From positions 1 through 6,888 of the forward strand of contig JAZKZE010000051.1 of assembly GCA_045612485.1 (NCBI GenBank): a stretch of 6,888 nt of DNA, written 5' to 3'. This document shows, piece by piece, positions 1 to 5,950 of the stretch (position 1 is its first letter; every line of letters begins with the position of its first letter). The translations under genes and the position numbers were made by a program. Under the pieces are notes generated by a model. It ran no database searches and was not told the origin of the DNA. It saw only the letters and a list, made by a program, of their open reading frames with translations. The DNA comes from RGIG5327 sp045612485. GTDB lineage: Bacteria > Verrucomicrobiota > Lentisphaeria > Victivallales > UBA1829.

Positions 1-373
1 CAGAAACCGGGGTGTCGGGCGTATTGGCAGGAAGAGCAAGTCCCAGCAGTTCCTTACAGATTATGGAGGAATTTTCTTTTTTGAACTCTTCCGCAAGAGC
101 TTGCAGCTTCTTATACAGCGCGTCCTTGGCATCTTTATCCGTGAAAGAAGCAGTTCCGCAAATCATATCATAAGCCATAAACATTCCGCTTACAGCTCCG
201 CAAACCTCCCGCATCCTTGCCATACCGCCGCCGAATCCGGAAGCGATTTTCATGGATGTATCCGAATCCAGTCCGGTCTCTTCCGTAAAAGCACATAAAA
301 CGGCTTGGGCGCAATTTGCTCCGGAAAGGAACAACTCTTTTGCTTTGTCCATCTTTTCCTGTTTCTTACTCAT
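1..373 (-). CDS. C_GCAxxG_C_C family redox protein (partial, C-terminus beyond left edge)
   Basis: This is a small cysteine-rich protein of the C_GCAxxG_C_C family, thought to be redox-active in anaerobes; the reaction is not established. The visible 124 residues contain the family landmarks in order: Cys21 and Cys27 in an NCAQAVLC segment, a glycine-rich turn at 46-50 (GFGGG), Cys58 in a VCGAVSG motif at 57-63, and Cys106 in IICKELLG. The last family cysteine would lie past the window edge. No signal peptide or membrane segment is visible, so it should be cytoplasmic. The ATG at 373 follows the stop of the ceramidase-like gene by 12 bases, with an AAGG-type ribosome site at about 381-384, so the two are probably cotranscribed and translationally linked. 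The family call is solid from the motif pattern; the function is inferred. The reading frame is still open at base 1. Confidence 0.85.
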   Translation of the reverse strand, partial: MSKKQEKMDKAKELFLSGANCAQAVLCAFTEETGLDSDTSMKIASGFGGGMARMREVCGAVSGMFMAYDMICGTASFTDKDAKDALYKKLQALAEEFKKENSSIICKELLGLALPANTPDTPVS

Positions 374-385
374 ATTCCCGCCTTA

Positions 386-1789
386 TCAATTGAATTTCTT
401 TGCAAGACGGGTCCAGGAAGTAACCAGTTTTTCCCCGGTCTTCATGGAATAGGGGTTGCTTCTGGGAGTTGTTTCGTACCCTCCCCTGCCATAGTTCCAC
501 GCATTGGGGATATATCCTCCGCCGCAACGGGTACTTCCTGTGCCGGAAAGGGCGGCAATCAGACAGGTGGTGCCGGCAAAGACCTGCTTGCGGACAGCAA
601 GCCCGATCTCGGTAAAAGGTTCACTGGGCAGAGAGGCAACGATAAGCGCATCCCCGAACTTGAATCCGGTAAGAGGAAATTCCTGCTTGTCATGTTCATT
701 GGCAAGTGCCACAAATTTTGAAGCAAAATATTTCAGCGCAAAGGGGGTACCTTTGGCAAGGTCTTCGCTGGTAAGATCGTTGACAGCATCCGGATCATCC
801 ACATTGATCTCCGGGTATTTGGCAATGACAGCTTTTGCCTCGGCAAGTTCCACAGGGTCGATCTCTCTTACTTTGGCGGTGATCCTTGTATGAACACTCT
901 GCAATCCGGTGCCGGAGATTTTTTTCAGGTCAGCAAGAGCTTTTGTCACACTTTGGGCATAGCCTTTCCCTATCCGTTCCGCTTCCCCGTAACAGGTCTG
1001 GCACATATCTGTGGAATTATCAAAGTGATTGATATTGCCTTCCGCCCCTACAAGCGGAACAAGCATACACTCTTTCTTTGTTTCCTTGCGGGCATTCTGC
1101 ATATATTTTTCCATCTCTCTGCGGTAGAAGCCTGCCCAGTCGGCAGATACTCCCGTACCGCCAATGGTATCGGTATGATTCACAATACTGGAAACGATGA
1201 CAGAAAGCAATCCATCCTCTTCCCGGATGGCGAAAAACGGGATCTCCGGGTCGATCTCCCCTTCCGGACGGACGATATCTTTATTGAGTTTGCCCGGATT
1301 GGTGACGACTTTACCGTTTTTCATCCAGTATCTGCGGTTGAAAATAAATCTTGCATCGCTTGTCACAGCACTCTCCATAACGCCTTTACGGGGAGCTTTC
1401 TTTATATCCTTCACCGCTTCTTCCATTGCTGTAACAGCACGATCCACAAGCATTTCAAAGAATTTCGCATTGCAGCCGAGACTGGTGGCACGGATCTCCG
1501 GAGCTGTATGAACATGTGTGGCGGATAAAATGGTATTTTCTTCGCTTAAAAGGGCAAGTTTACGCTTATTTGCTTCTTTCCAGATGGCTTTTTCCAGATC
1601 ATGGGTGACAAAAAGCATATCAAAATTCACAAAGGCAGCCACCGCCCCTTTCCGGCCTTGAAGTACAAGGACCCGTACCTCAATATCATCCAGTACATGA
1701 TCCCACATTCTGCGGTTGAAATACCCTGCAAGAGAAACAGGGACTTCCGGATTGATGCATCTTCTTGCCATTGCAAATGAAATATTCAT
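386..1789 (-). CDS. Neutral/alkaline ceramidase-superfamily protein, cytoplasmic, substrate unknown
   Basis: A 467-residue protein resembling the N-terminal catalytic domain of neutral/alkaline non-lysosomal ceramidase, a zinc amidase family. By pattern the zinc ligands appear present: THVHT (His92, His94), NHTD (His205), PSEPFTE (Glu390 or Glu394), and GGYETT (Tyr438). Other family signatures are FNRRYW at 150-155, VSADW at 215-219 and GAEGNINHFD at 248-257. There is no signal peptide and no C-terminal immunoglobulin-like domain, unlike secreted ceramidases of over 600 residues, so it probably acts in the cytoplasm and ceramide need not be the substrate. A Cys-x2-Cys pair (263, 266) is present. 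The frame extends upstream to 1852, but the ATG at 1789 is chosen because an AAAGGAGG ribosome site lies just before it at about 1794-1801. It sits 59 bases after the EamA gene with its own promoter, and 12 bases before the redox gene. Confidence 0.82.
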   Translation of the reverse strand: MNISFAMARRCINPEVPVSLAGYFNRRMWDHVLDDIEVRVLVLQGRKGAVAAFVNFDMLFVTHDLEKAIWKEANKRKLALLSEENTILSATHVHTAPEIRATSLGCNAKFFEMLVDRAVTAMEEAVKDIKKAPRKGVMESAVTSDARFIFNRRYWMKNGKVVTNPGKLNKDIVRPEGEIDPEIPFFAIREEDGLLSVIVSSIVNHTDTIGGTGVSADWAGFYRREMEKYMQNARKETKKECMLVPLVGAEGNINHFDNSTDMCQTCYGEAERIGKGYAQSVTKALADLKKISGTGLQSVHTRITAKVREIDPVELAEAKAVIAKYPEINVDDPDAVNDLTSEDLAKGTPFALKYFASKFVALANEHDKQEFPLTGFKFGDALIVASLPSEPFTEIGLAVRKQVFAGTTCLIAALSGTGSTRCGGGYIPNAWNYGRGGYETTPRSNPYSMKTGEKLVTSWTRLAKKFN

Positions 1790-1793
1790 AACA

Positions 1794-1799
1794 TCCTCC
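1794..1799 (-). promoter_or_regulatory. Ribosome binding site deciding the ceramidase-like start
   Basis: AGGAGG on the minus strand, four bases before the ATG at 1789. No comparable site precedes the far upstream start of the same frame at 1852, so the first 21 residues of the longest frame are excluded from the protein. Confidence 0.85.
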
Positions 1800-1824
1800 T
1801 TTATATATGAAATATTTTTACAGA

Positions 1825-1852
1825 AATATAGTCCGGATAGAGTAAAAATCAA
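1825..1852 (-). promoter_or_regulatory. Promoter for the ceramidase-like gene
   Basis: On the minus strand, TTGATT (1852-1847) is followed by a 16-base spacer and TATATT (1830-1825), a good sigma-70-type match. The -35 box overlaps the TGA stop of the EamA gene. Transcription would start near 1818, leaving a leader of about 29 bases before the ATG at 1789, which contains the strong AGGAGG site. It would let the hydrolase and redox genes be expressed independently of the transporter genes. It is a sequence match only. Confidence 0.5.
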
Positions 1853-2856
1853 CTTTTATTTTTCTTTTTTCTGATTTTTCCCATAAAGCCGTCAGCGATC
1901 TCCGGTTCAATGAAGGCGGAACCGAAAACAAGGATCATACCGAAAATCTGGCAACCTGTCACACTTTCCTTAAAAAGCATTGCCGCAAGGAGGGCGGAAA
2001 ATATGGGAGTAAAATAACCGGAAATGGCAAGCAGTCCTGTGGAAATATATTTCATGGCATTGTTCCAGGCAAAAAATGCCATTGCTGTGGGGATGACTCC
2101 CAGATAAAGCGTCCATAAAATATCCGGCAGCATTACCGGACAGTTGATTTCATACCCCATCACAAGCTGGTAAATCAGAGTCCACATTCCGGCAAATGTC
2201 ATGCTCCATGCTGTGTAGAGAAGCCCGCCGACTCTTTTTATAACATCTTTTGCAAGAATGGTATAGACTGCCCAGAAAGACGCAGCGGCAAAAACAAGAA
2301 GATCCCCTGTGGAAAAGGATGTTATGGCAAAGCCTTCTGCTGTCACCGTTTTCAACACCAGCATACAGCCGGCAAAACCGCAGAAAAGTCCGGCAATCTG
2401 CAATACGCTTGTTCTGTTGCGTAAAAATATAAGTCCCAGCACAAAAAGCACAAGAGGAGTTTCCGCTTCCAGCATGGAGGCATTCACTACCGGCAATCCT
2501 ATGTTCTGGGCAATAAACAAACATAAACTCATTCCGGCAATGGCTATGCCGTGAAAAATCATTTTTATCCAGTCTTTTCTGCAAATATCTTTGTATATAT
2601 TTTTCTTCCAGACAAAGGCAATAAAGAGAAGCATACAAATACCCGCCGTAGTGAAACGCAGATATACGAGAGTATAAGGATCGATGTTTCCTCTCCAGGT
2701 AAGGTAACTTACCACAACAAAAAGAGAACTCCAGCATAAAACACTTACAGCAGCCCAGAAAATCCCTTCCAATGTGTCATAAGTAAAGTTCAGAAATACT
2801 CTCTTCTCTTTTTCCGCAGTATTTTCTGAATCTGGCAATGTTTTTTCCTTATTCAT
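1849..2856 (-). CDS. EamA/DMT-superfamily transporter (probable metabolite exporter)
   Basis: A 335-residue integral membrane protein with the duplicated EamA architecture: a hydrophilic N-terminus of about 28 residues, then about ten hydrophobic helices in two repeats (about 30-168 and 183-316). The second repeat has the classic end of the domain, TPIFSALLAAMLFKESVTGCQIFG, with the conserved Glu297. In the first repeat the matching position is Arg148 (FLRNRTSV) rather than Glu. The C-terminus is a basic tail (KIRKKKNKS). Family members export amino acids, nucleotides or other small metabolites from the cytoplasm; the substrate here cannot be read from sequence. The ATG at 2856 is preferred over the upstream frame start at 3024 because an AGAAGG site lies 5 bases before it and because the longer form would run through azlD. 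It starts 16 bases after the azlD stop, consistent with one transcript. Confidence 0.88.
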   Translation of the reverse strand: MNKEKTLPDSENTAEKEKRVFLNFTYDTLEGIFWAAVSVLCWSSLFVVVSYLTWRGNIDPYTLVYLRFTTAGICMLLFIAFVWKKNIYKDICRKDWIKMIFHGIAIAGMSLCLFIAQNIGLPVVNASMLEAETPLVLFVLGLIFLRNRTSVLQIAGLFCGFAGCMLVLKTVTAEGFAITSFSTGDLLVFAAASFWAVYTILAKDVIKRVGGLLYTAWSMTFAGMWTLIYQLVMGYEINCPVMLPDILWTLYLGVIPTAMAFFAWNNAMKYISTGLLAISGYFTPIFSALLAAMLFKESVTGCQIFGMILVFGSAFIEPEIADGFMGKIRKKKNKS

Positions 2857-2872
2857 ACAAACCTTCTTTTTT

Positions 2873-3196
2873 TTACCGGATGAGATACATGAACAATGCT
2901 GTTCCGACAATAATGGAAACAAGGGGATTTTTGAAGAAATACTGTAAAATGACCGTAAGAATACTTGCTGCGGCTGCCGGAAGGAAACGGGAAAATCCCT
3001 CAAGGGAATATTCCAGGGAACCATAGAAGCTGTAAATAACCAGCATGGCGATCGCCGCCGCAGTCACAGTCGTCCCCAGATATTCCACGATGGGGGGTAC
3101 TTTCCTGCCGCCGGAAAAAACGATGAAAGGAAAAAACCTTAAAAAAATGACCACAGCAGCCATAATAAAGAGCATGAGAAAAATATGCAAAGTCAT
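2873..3196 (-). CDS. azlD: Branched-chain amino acid exporter small subunit AzlD
   Basis: A 107-residue, very hydrophobic protein of the AzlD family, with about four helices (roughly 4-24, 38-55, 70-86 and 90-105). Family-like features are the RFFPF segment at 20-24 and the NPLVSIIVGTALFMYLIR C-terminus. AzlD works with AzlC (BrnE with BrnF in corynebacteria) as a two-component membrane exporter of branched-chain amino acids, and in some systems methionine or azaleucine. Its ATG overlaps the azlC stop in an ATGA at 3196-3193, and a GGAGG site (3208-3204) lies 7 bases upstream inside the azlC end, so translation is coupled. Length is normal for the family. The match of partner, order and size makes the call firm; the exact amino acid exported is inferred. 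Confidence 0.9.
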   Translation of the reverse strand: MTLHIFLMLFIMAAVVIFLRFFPFIVFSGGRKVPPIVEYLGTTVTAAAIAMLVIYSFYGSLEYSLEGFSRFLPAAAASILTVILQYFFKNPLVSIIVGTALFMYLIR

Positions 3197-3984
3197 TTTG
3201 TTTCCTCCGGAGCAAGCATTTGAGTACTTTTTTCAGTCTCCTTATTCTTTTTTCTGAAACAGAGGAGCAATACCAGCATAAGGATCATGGCGGGCAGCAG
3301 CATCTTATTCATGTGCAGAGGCAGAAATATCTGGAAAACGATCAATACGGAAAGTGTGGAAACGATCCCGACTGCCCCCGGAAGGATGTTATGCTTTTCC
3401 CGGCAGAGATCGGTAAGGATCACAAGGAAAAGGGCGGTCATGGCAAAATCTATCCCTTTGGTATCGAAAGGAAGATTTTTTCCCAGCAAAGCTCCGGTAA
3501 CAGTTCCGGTCACCCAATACAGGTGATCAAGGGCGGAAACAAGCAGAAAATAATTGCGTCTGGTACTGCCTTTATAAGAACATCTGCATTCAATAGCGTA
3601 TGTTTCATCGGTAAGAGCCATTGTGAGATAGGAACGGATGTACCAGGGATATGCTTTGAAAATATTGATAAAGGAGATCCCGTACATGGCATAACGGATA
3701 TTGATGAGAAAAGCAAGAATTGCAACCAGCAGAAGAGAATACTGCGGAGCATTTTTCAACATTTCCACAGAAGCAAACTGCATACTTCCGGAAACGGTAC
3801 TTATGCTCATTCCGAAAGCCCACAGAAAATTGGCTTCTTTCACCTGGGTGACCAGCAGGACACCGAAAGCGATTCCCATGGAAAGGTACCCCATAAGGAC
3901 AGGCAGAGAATCCGCCAGTGCTTTTCTGAAAAGACTGCGGAAGGAAATCCCGGATGTTGTATTGATATTTTCTGTAGTTTTCAT
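3193..3984 (-). CDS. azlC: Branched-chain amino acid exporter large subunit AzlC
   Basis: A 263-residue membrane protein of the AzlC family, the large subunit of the AzlCD exporter in the inner membrane. Family signatures occur in order: SGSMQFA at 65-71, NIRYAMYG at 95-102, LTDETYAIE at 124-132, YWVTGTVTGALLG at 156-168 and GIDFAMTALF at 177-186. The C-terminal 20 residues are hydrophilic and charged. Start choice is uncertain. The ATG at 3984 gives the usual family N-terminus but has no good ribosome site, and a strong promoter's -10 box ends 7 bases before it. The frame stays open to a GTG at 4050, preceded by GAGAGG about 11 bases away, which would add 22 residues including a short aromatic stretch. 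I favour 3984 because the length fits the family better. The gene is first in the minus-strand unit and overlaps azlD by four bases. Confidence 0.9.
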   Translation of the reverse strand: MKTTENINTTSGISFRSLFRKALADSLPVLMGYLSMGIAFGVLLVTQVKEANFLWAFGMSISTVSGSMQFASVEMLKNAPQYSLLLVAILAFLINIRYAMYGISFINIFKAYPWYIRSYLTMALTDETYAIECRCSYKGSTRRNYFLLVSALDHLYWVTGTVTGALLGKNLPFDTKGIDFAMTALFLVILTDLCREKHNILPGAVGIVSTLSVLIVFQIFLPLHMNKMLLPAMILMLVLLLCFRKKNKETEKSTQMLAPEETK

Positions 3985-3991
3985 GCTATAG

Positions 3992-4020
3992 AATATACAC
4001 TCTTTTCCCTGTTTCTTCAA
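3992..4020 (-). promoter_or_regulatory. Strong promoter abutting the azlC start codon
   Basis: On the minus strand, TTGAAG (4020-4015), a 17-base spacer (4014-3998) and TATATT (3997-3992) make a near-consensus sigma-70-type promoter. Only seven bases (CTATAGC) separate the -10 box from the azlC ATG at 3984, so the expected transcription start falls on or one base before the A of the start codon. The message would then have no leader. The -35 box overlaps one arm of an inverted repeat at 4016-4035. Confidence 0.55.
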
Positions 4021-4035
4021 GGCAGAATACTTGAA
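4016..4035. repeat. Inverted repeat 6-8-6 overlapping the azlC -35 box (candidate operator)
   Basis: TTCAAG (4016-4021), spacer GCAGAATA, CTTGAA (4030-4035): perfect six-base arms. One arm covers five of the six bases of the azlC -35 element, the expected place for a repressor or a regulator that competes with RNA polymerase. No regulator gene is present in the window, so its identity is unknown. Short arms mean chance occurrence is possible. Confidence 0.35.
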
Positions 4036-4062
4036 AAGCAGGAAAAACACCTTCTACTTTTC
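4033..4062. repeat. Imperfect inverted repeat 9-12-9 upstream of azlC
   Basis: GAAAAGCAG (4033-4041) and CTACTTTTC (4054-4062) pair with one mismatch, around a 12-base spacer. The repeat lies upstream of the azlC promoter and overlaps the shorter palindrome at 4016-4035 by three bases. It is not followed by a T-run in either direction, so it is not a typical terminator. It may be a second protein-binding site, or a hairpin if transcription begins further upstream. Confidence 0.3.
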
Positions 4063-4114
4063 CTCTCAGATAAAAAAAAGAGAACAAAAATACATATTTT
4101 AGAGAAGAATACAC

Positions 4115-4143
4115 TTGAAAAATCCATAATGAAAGGCTACATT
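4115..4143 (+). promoter_or_regulatory. Promoter for the GspE/PilB gene pair
   Basis: TTGAAA (4115-4120), a 17-base spacer and TACATT (4138-4143) form a plausible sigma-70-type promoter on the plus strand. Transcription would begin near 4150, giving a leader of about 35 bases that contains the GAGGTGA ribosome site before the ATG at 4185. A CATAAT at 4125-4130 is an alternative -10 but lacks a good -35. The promoter is divergent from that of azlC, about 100 bases away. Confidence 0.45.
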
Positions 4144-4175
4144 TCTATTGGTAAAAAATGATTCAAGCGTTTATT

Positions 4176-4182
4176 GAGGTGA
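4176..4182 (+). promoter_or_regulatory. Ribosome binding site deciding the start of the first ATPase
   Basis: GAGGTGA ends two bases before the ATG at 4185 and is complementary to the usual 16S rRNA 3' end over all seven bases. The earlier in-frame ATG at 4158 has only an A-rich stretch before it, so translation should begin at 4185. Confidence 0.8.
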
Positions 4183-4184
4183 AT

Positions 4185-5888
4185 ATGCAGAATAATGAGT
4201 ATGTTTTGGAGCTGCTTCTGGAAAACGGACTGTTGAGCAATGAACAGATCCCGGAAGGCTGGGAGCTTGTGGATAAATCCAATGGACAGCTCAATATCAT
4301 TGAAGCTCTGATTCAGCTGAAATATATTGACGAAGATGAGATGATCGCCCTTCTTACCCAGGAATACGGTATGGAGCTTATGGATCTTTCTGCATATCAG
4401 ATCCCGGTGGAGATTCTGGAGCTTATTCCCAAAGAGATCGTCCAGCAATACAAGATCGTTCCGGTGATGCTCCATGATAATGTTCTCACCATTGCCATGG
4501 ATGACCCCACAGACATGGCAAAACTGGACAGTGTGCGGTTTGCATTGAAGCGTGATGTGGATGCGGTGATCGCTCCGGCAAAACAGATCACTGCCGTTAT
4601 TGATAAATTCTATTCCGGACTGGAATCCGGTATTGAGGAACTTATTGACGAGATCGGCGGGGAAGCACAGGATATTGCCGTTGTCAAGGATGAAGACCCC
4701 GCAATGATCGAGGATGAAGATGCTCCCATTATCCGGCTTGTGACTATGCTGATCGTGGAAGCCCATAACCTGAAAGCATCAGATATTCACCTTGAACCGA
4801 CGGAAAAACAGTACAAGATCCGCTACCGTATCGACGGGGCATTGCGGGAAATGGAAAGTCCGCCGAAATATCTCCAGCAGAATATCACCCAGCGTTTGAA
4901 GATCATGTCCAAACTGGATATTACCGAAAAGCGTATCCCGCAGGACGGACGTATCCAGCTGCGTGTTGTCGGCTGCGAAGTGGACTTGCGTGTATCCACG
5001 ATCCCCACCACCCACGGCGAAAGTATCGTTATGCGACTTCTGGAAAAATCTGCCATCCAGCTGGAGATCCCCCAGCTGGGATTCTACGCAGACGACCAGG
5101 CAAAGATCAATCAGATCATCAATATGCCTGACGGCGTGTTCCTTGTTACCGGTCCTACCGGGTCGGGAAAAACAACAAGTCTGTACGCCTTCCTCAATAC
5201 CATCAACACCCCGAACCGGAAAATCATTACCGCAGAAGACCCTGTGGAATATCAGCTGCAGGGGATCAATCAGGTACAGATCGACAATGTGACAGGGCTG
5301 ACCTTTGCCAATGCGCTGCGAGCCATGCTCCGTCAGGCCCCCAACATCATCATGGTGGGGGAAATCCGAGACTGCGAAACTGCGGAAATCGCCATCAACG
5401 CCGCCCTTACAGGACACCTTGTGTTCAGTACCCTGCATACCAATGACGCTCCCTCTGCGATCACACGACTTATTGATATGGGAGTGAAACCATTCCTTGT
5501 TGCTTCAGCTGTCCGTGCCATCATGGCACAGCGACTGGTGAGAAGAGTATGTAAAAACTGTATGGAGGAAGCGGAACCCACTCCCACAGAACGGCGTCTG
5601 CTGAACCTTGATGATAAATTCATGGATACGGCCAAAGTCATGAAAGGCAGAGGCTGTTCCATTTGCGGCGGAACCGGTTACAAAGGGCGTCTGGGGATCT
5701 ATGAGATCTTCCTTGTAGGGGAAGAGATCCAGCACCTCATTTTTGAAAAATGTTCTGCCGACGTGATCCGGGATGCTGCAAGAAAAGGCGGGATGATGAC
5801 ATTGCGTGAAGACGGATTGCGTAAAGCAGCCGCCGGAACTACGTCTCTGGCAGAAGTGCTTGCCGCAACAGTGGCGGATTCACAGTAG
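4185..5888 (+). CDS. GspE/PilB-family secretion ATPase (type II secretion / type IV pilus)
   Basis: A complete 567-residue hexameric traffic ATPase of the GspE/PulE/PilB family, acting at the cytoplasmic face of the inner membrane to drive pseudopilus or pilus assembly. An N-terminal T2SSE_N/MshEN-like region (about 1-140) and an acidic linker are followed by the ATPase core: ASDIHLEP at 198-205, PQDGR at 252-256, Walker A GPTGSGKTTS at 323-332 (Lys329), Asp box EDPVEYQL at 351-358, Walker B IIMVGEIRD at 388-396 (Glu393), and His box TGHLVFSTLHTND at 409-421. Two Cys-x2-Cys pairs (456/459 and 491/494) form the zinc site typical of GspE and PilB, which excludes the retraction ATPase PilT. The N-terminal RLG motif used for c-di-GMP binding reads QLN, so that ligand is probably not bound. 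GspE and PilB cannot be told apart without the neighbouring genes. The second ATPase starts 62 bases downstream. Confidence 0.93.
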   Translation: MQNNEYVLELLLENGLLSNEQIPEGWELVDKSNGQLNIIEALIQLKYIDEDEMIALLTQEYGMELMDLSAYQIPVEILELIPKEIVQQYKIVPVMLHDNVLTIAMDDPTDMAKLDSVRFALKRDVDAVIAPAKQITAVIDKFYSGLESGIEELIDEIGGEAQDIAVVKDEDPAMIEDEDAPIIRLVTMLIVEAHNLKASDIHLEPTEKQYKIRYRIDGALREMESPPKYLQQNITQRLKIMSKLDITEKRIPQDGRIQLRVVGCEVDLRVSTIPTTHGESIVMRLLEKSAIQLEIPQLGFYADDQAKINQIINMPDGVFLVTGPTGSGKTTSLYAFLNTINTPNRKIITAEDPVEYQLQGINQVQIDNVTGLTFANALRAMLRQAPNIIMVGEIRDCETAEIAINAALTGHLVFSTLHTNDAPSAITRLIDMGVKPFLVASAVRAIMAQRLVRRVCKNCMEEAEPTPTERRLLNLDDKFMDTAKVMKGRGCSICGGTGYKGRLGIYEIFLVGEEIQHLIFEKCSADVIRDAARKGGMMTLREDGLRKAAAGTTSLAEVLAATVADSQ

Positions 5889-5950
5889 TATACAGTAAAA
5901 AGAGATAAGATAAAGTTAGAATACAGTAGGAAAATACGGAGAAAAAGAAG
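5889..5950 (+). other. Spacer between the two ATPase genes with repeated ACAGTA
   Basis: This 62-base A-rich gap has no hairpin or T-run that would terminate transcription, which supports cotranscription. ATACAGTA occurs twice (5890-5897 and 5921-5928), and ACAGTA a third time across the end of the upstream gene at 5882-5887. The meaning is unknown; it may be chance in A-rich sequence. Confidence 0.4.

Noticed and set aside
890..1528. Plus-strand open frame of 212 codons inside the ceramidase-like gene
   Set aside because: It is antisense to a gene with clear family motifs, has no ribosome site and resembles no protein family.
1790..1848. Terminator between the EamA and ceramidase-like genes
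   Set aside because: No GC-rich stem followed by a T-run is present; the gap holds a promoter and a ribosome site instead.
2857..3024. Upstream extension of the EamA frame to a start at 3024
   Set aside because: The extra 56 residues overlap azlD, look unlike any transporter N-terminus, and the ATG at 2856 has a ribosome site five bases away.
4033..4062. Transcription terminator or riboswitch upstream of azlC
   Set aside because: The hairpin is AT-rich with one mismatch and no following T-run, and no riboswitch core or uORF pattern is visible; an operator is the more economical reading.
3220..4161. Plus-strand open frame of 313 codons antisense to azlC and through the control region
   Set aside because: It mirrors azlC, a firmly identified gene, and its translation is rich in His, Gln, Lys and Gly with no domain or membrane pattern, as expected for the antisense of a hydrophobic protein. 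It lacks a ribosome site.
4158..4184. Earlier ATG at 4158 for the first ATPase
   Set aside because: There is no ribosome site before it and it is only about eight bases from the predicted transcription start, whereas the ATG at 4185 has a perfect GAGGTGA.
4137..5438. Two minus-strand open frames of about 210-220 codons antisense to the first ATPase
   Set aside because: Both are antisense to a gene with complete ATPase motifs, and their His/Asp/Phe-rich composition is that of a shadow frame.
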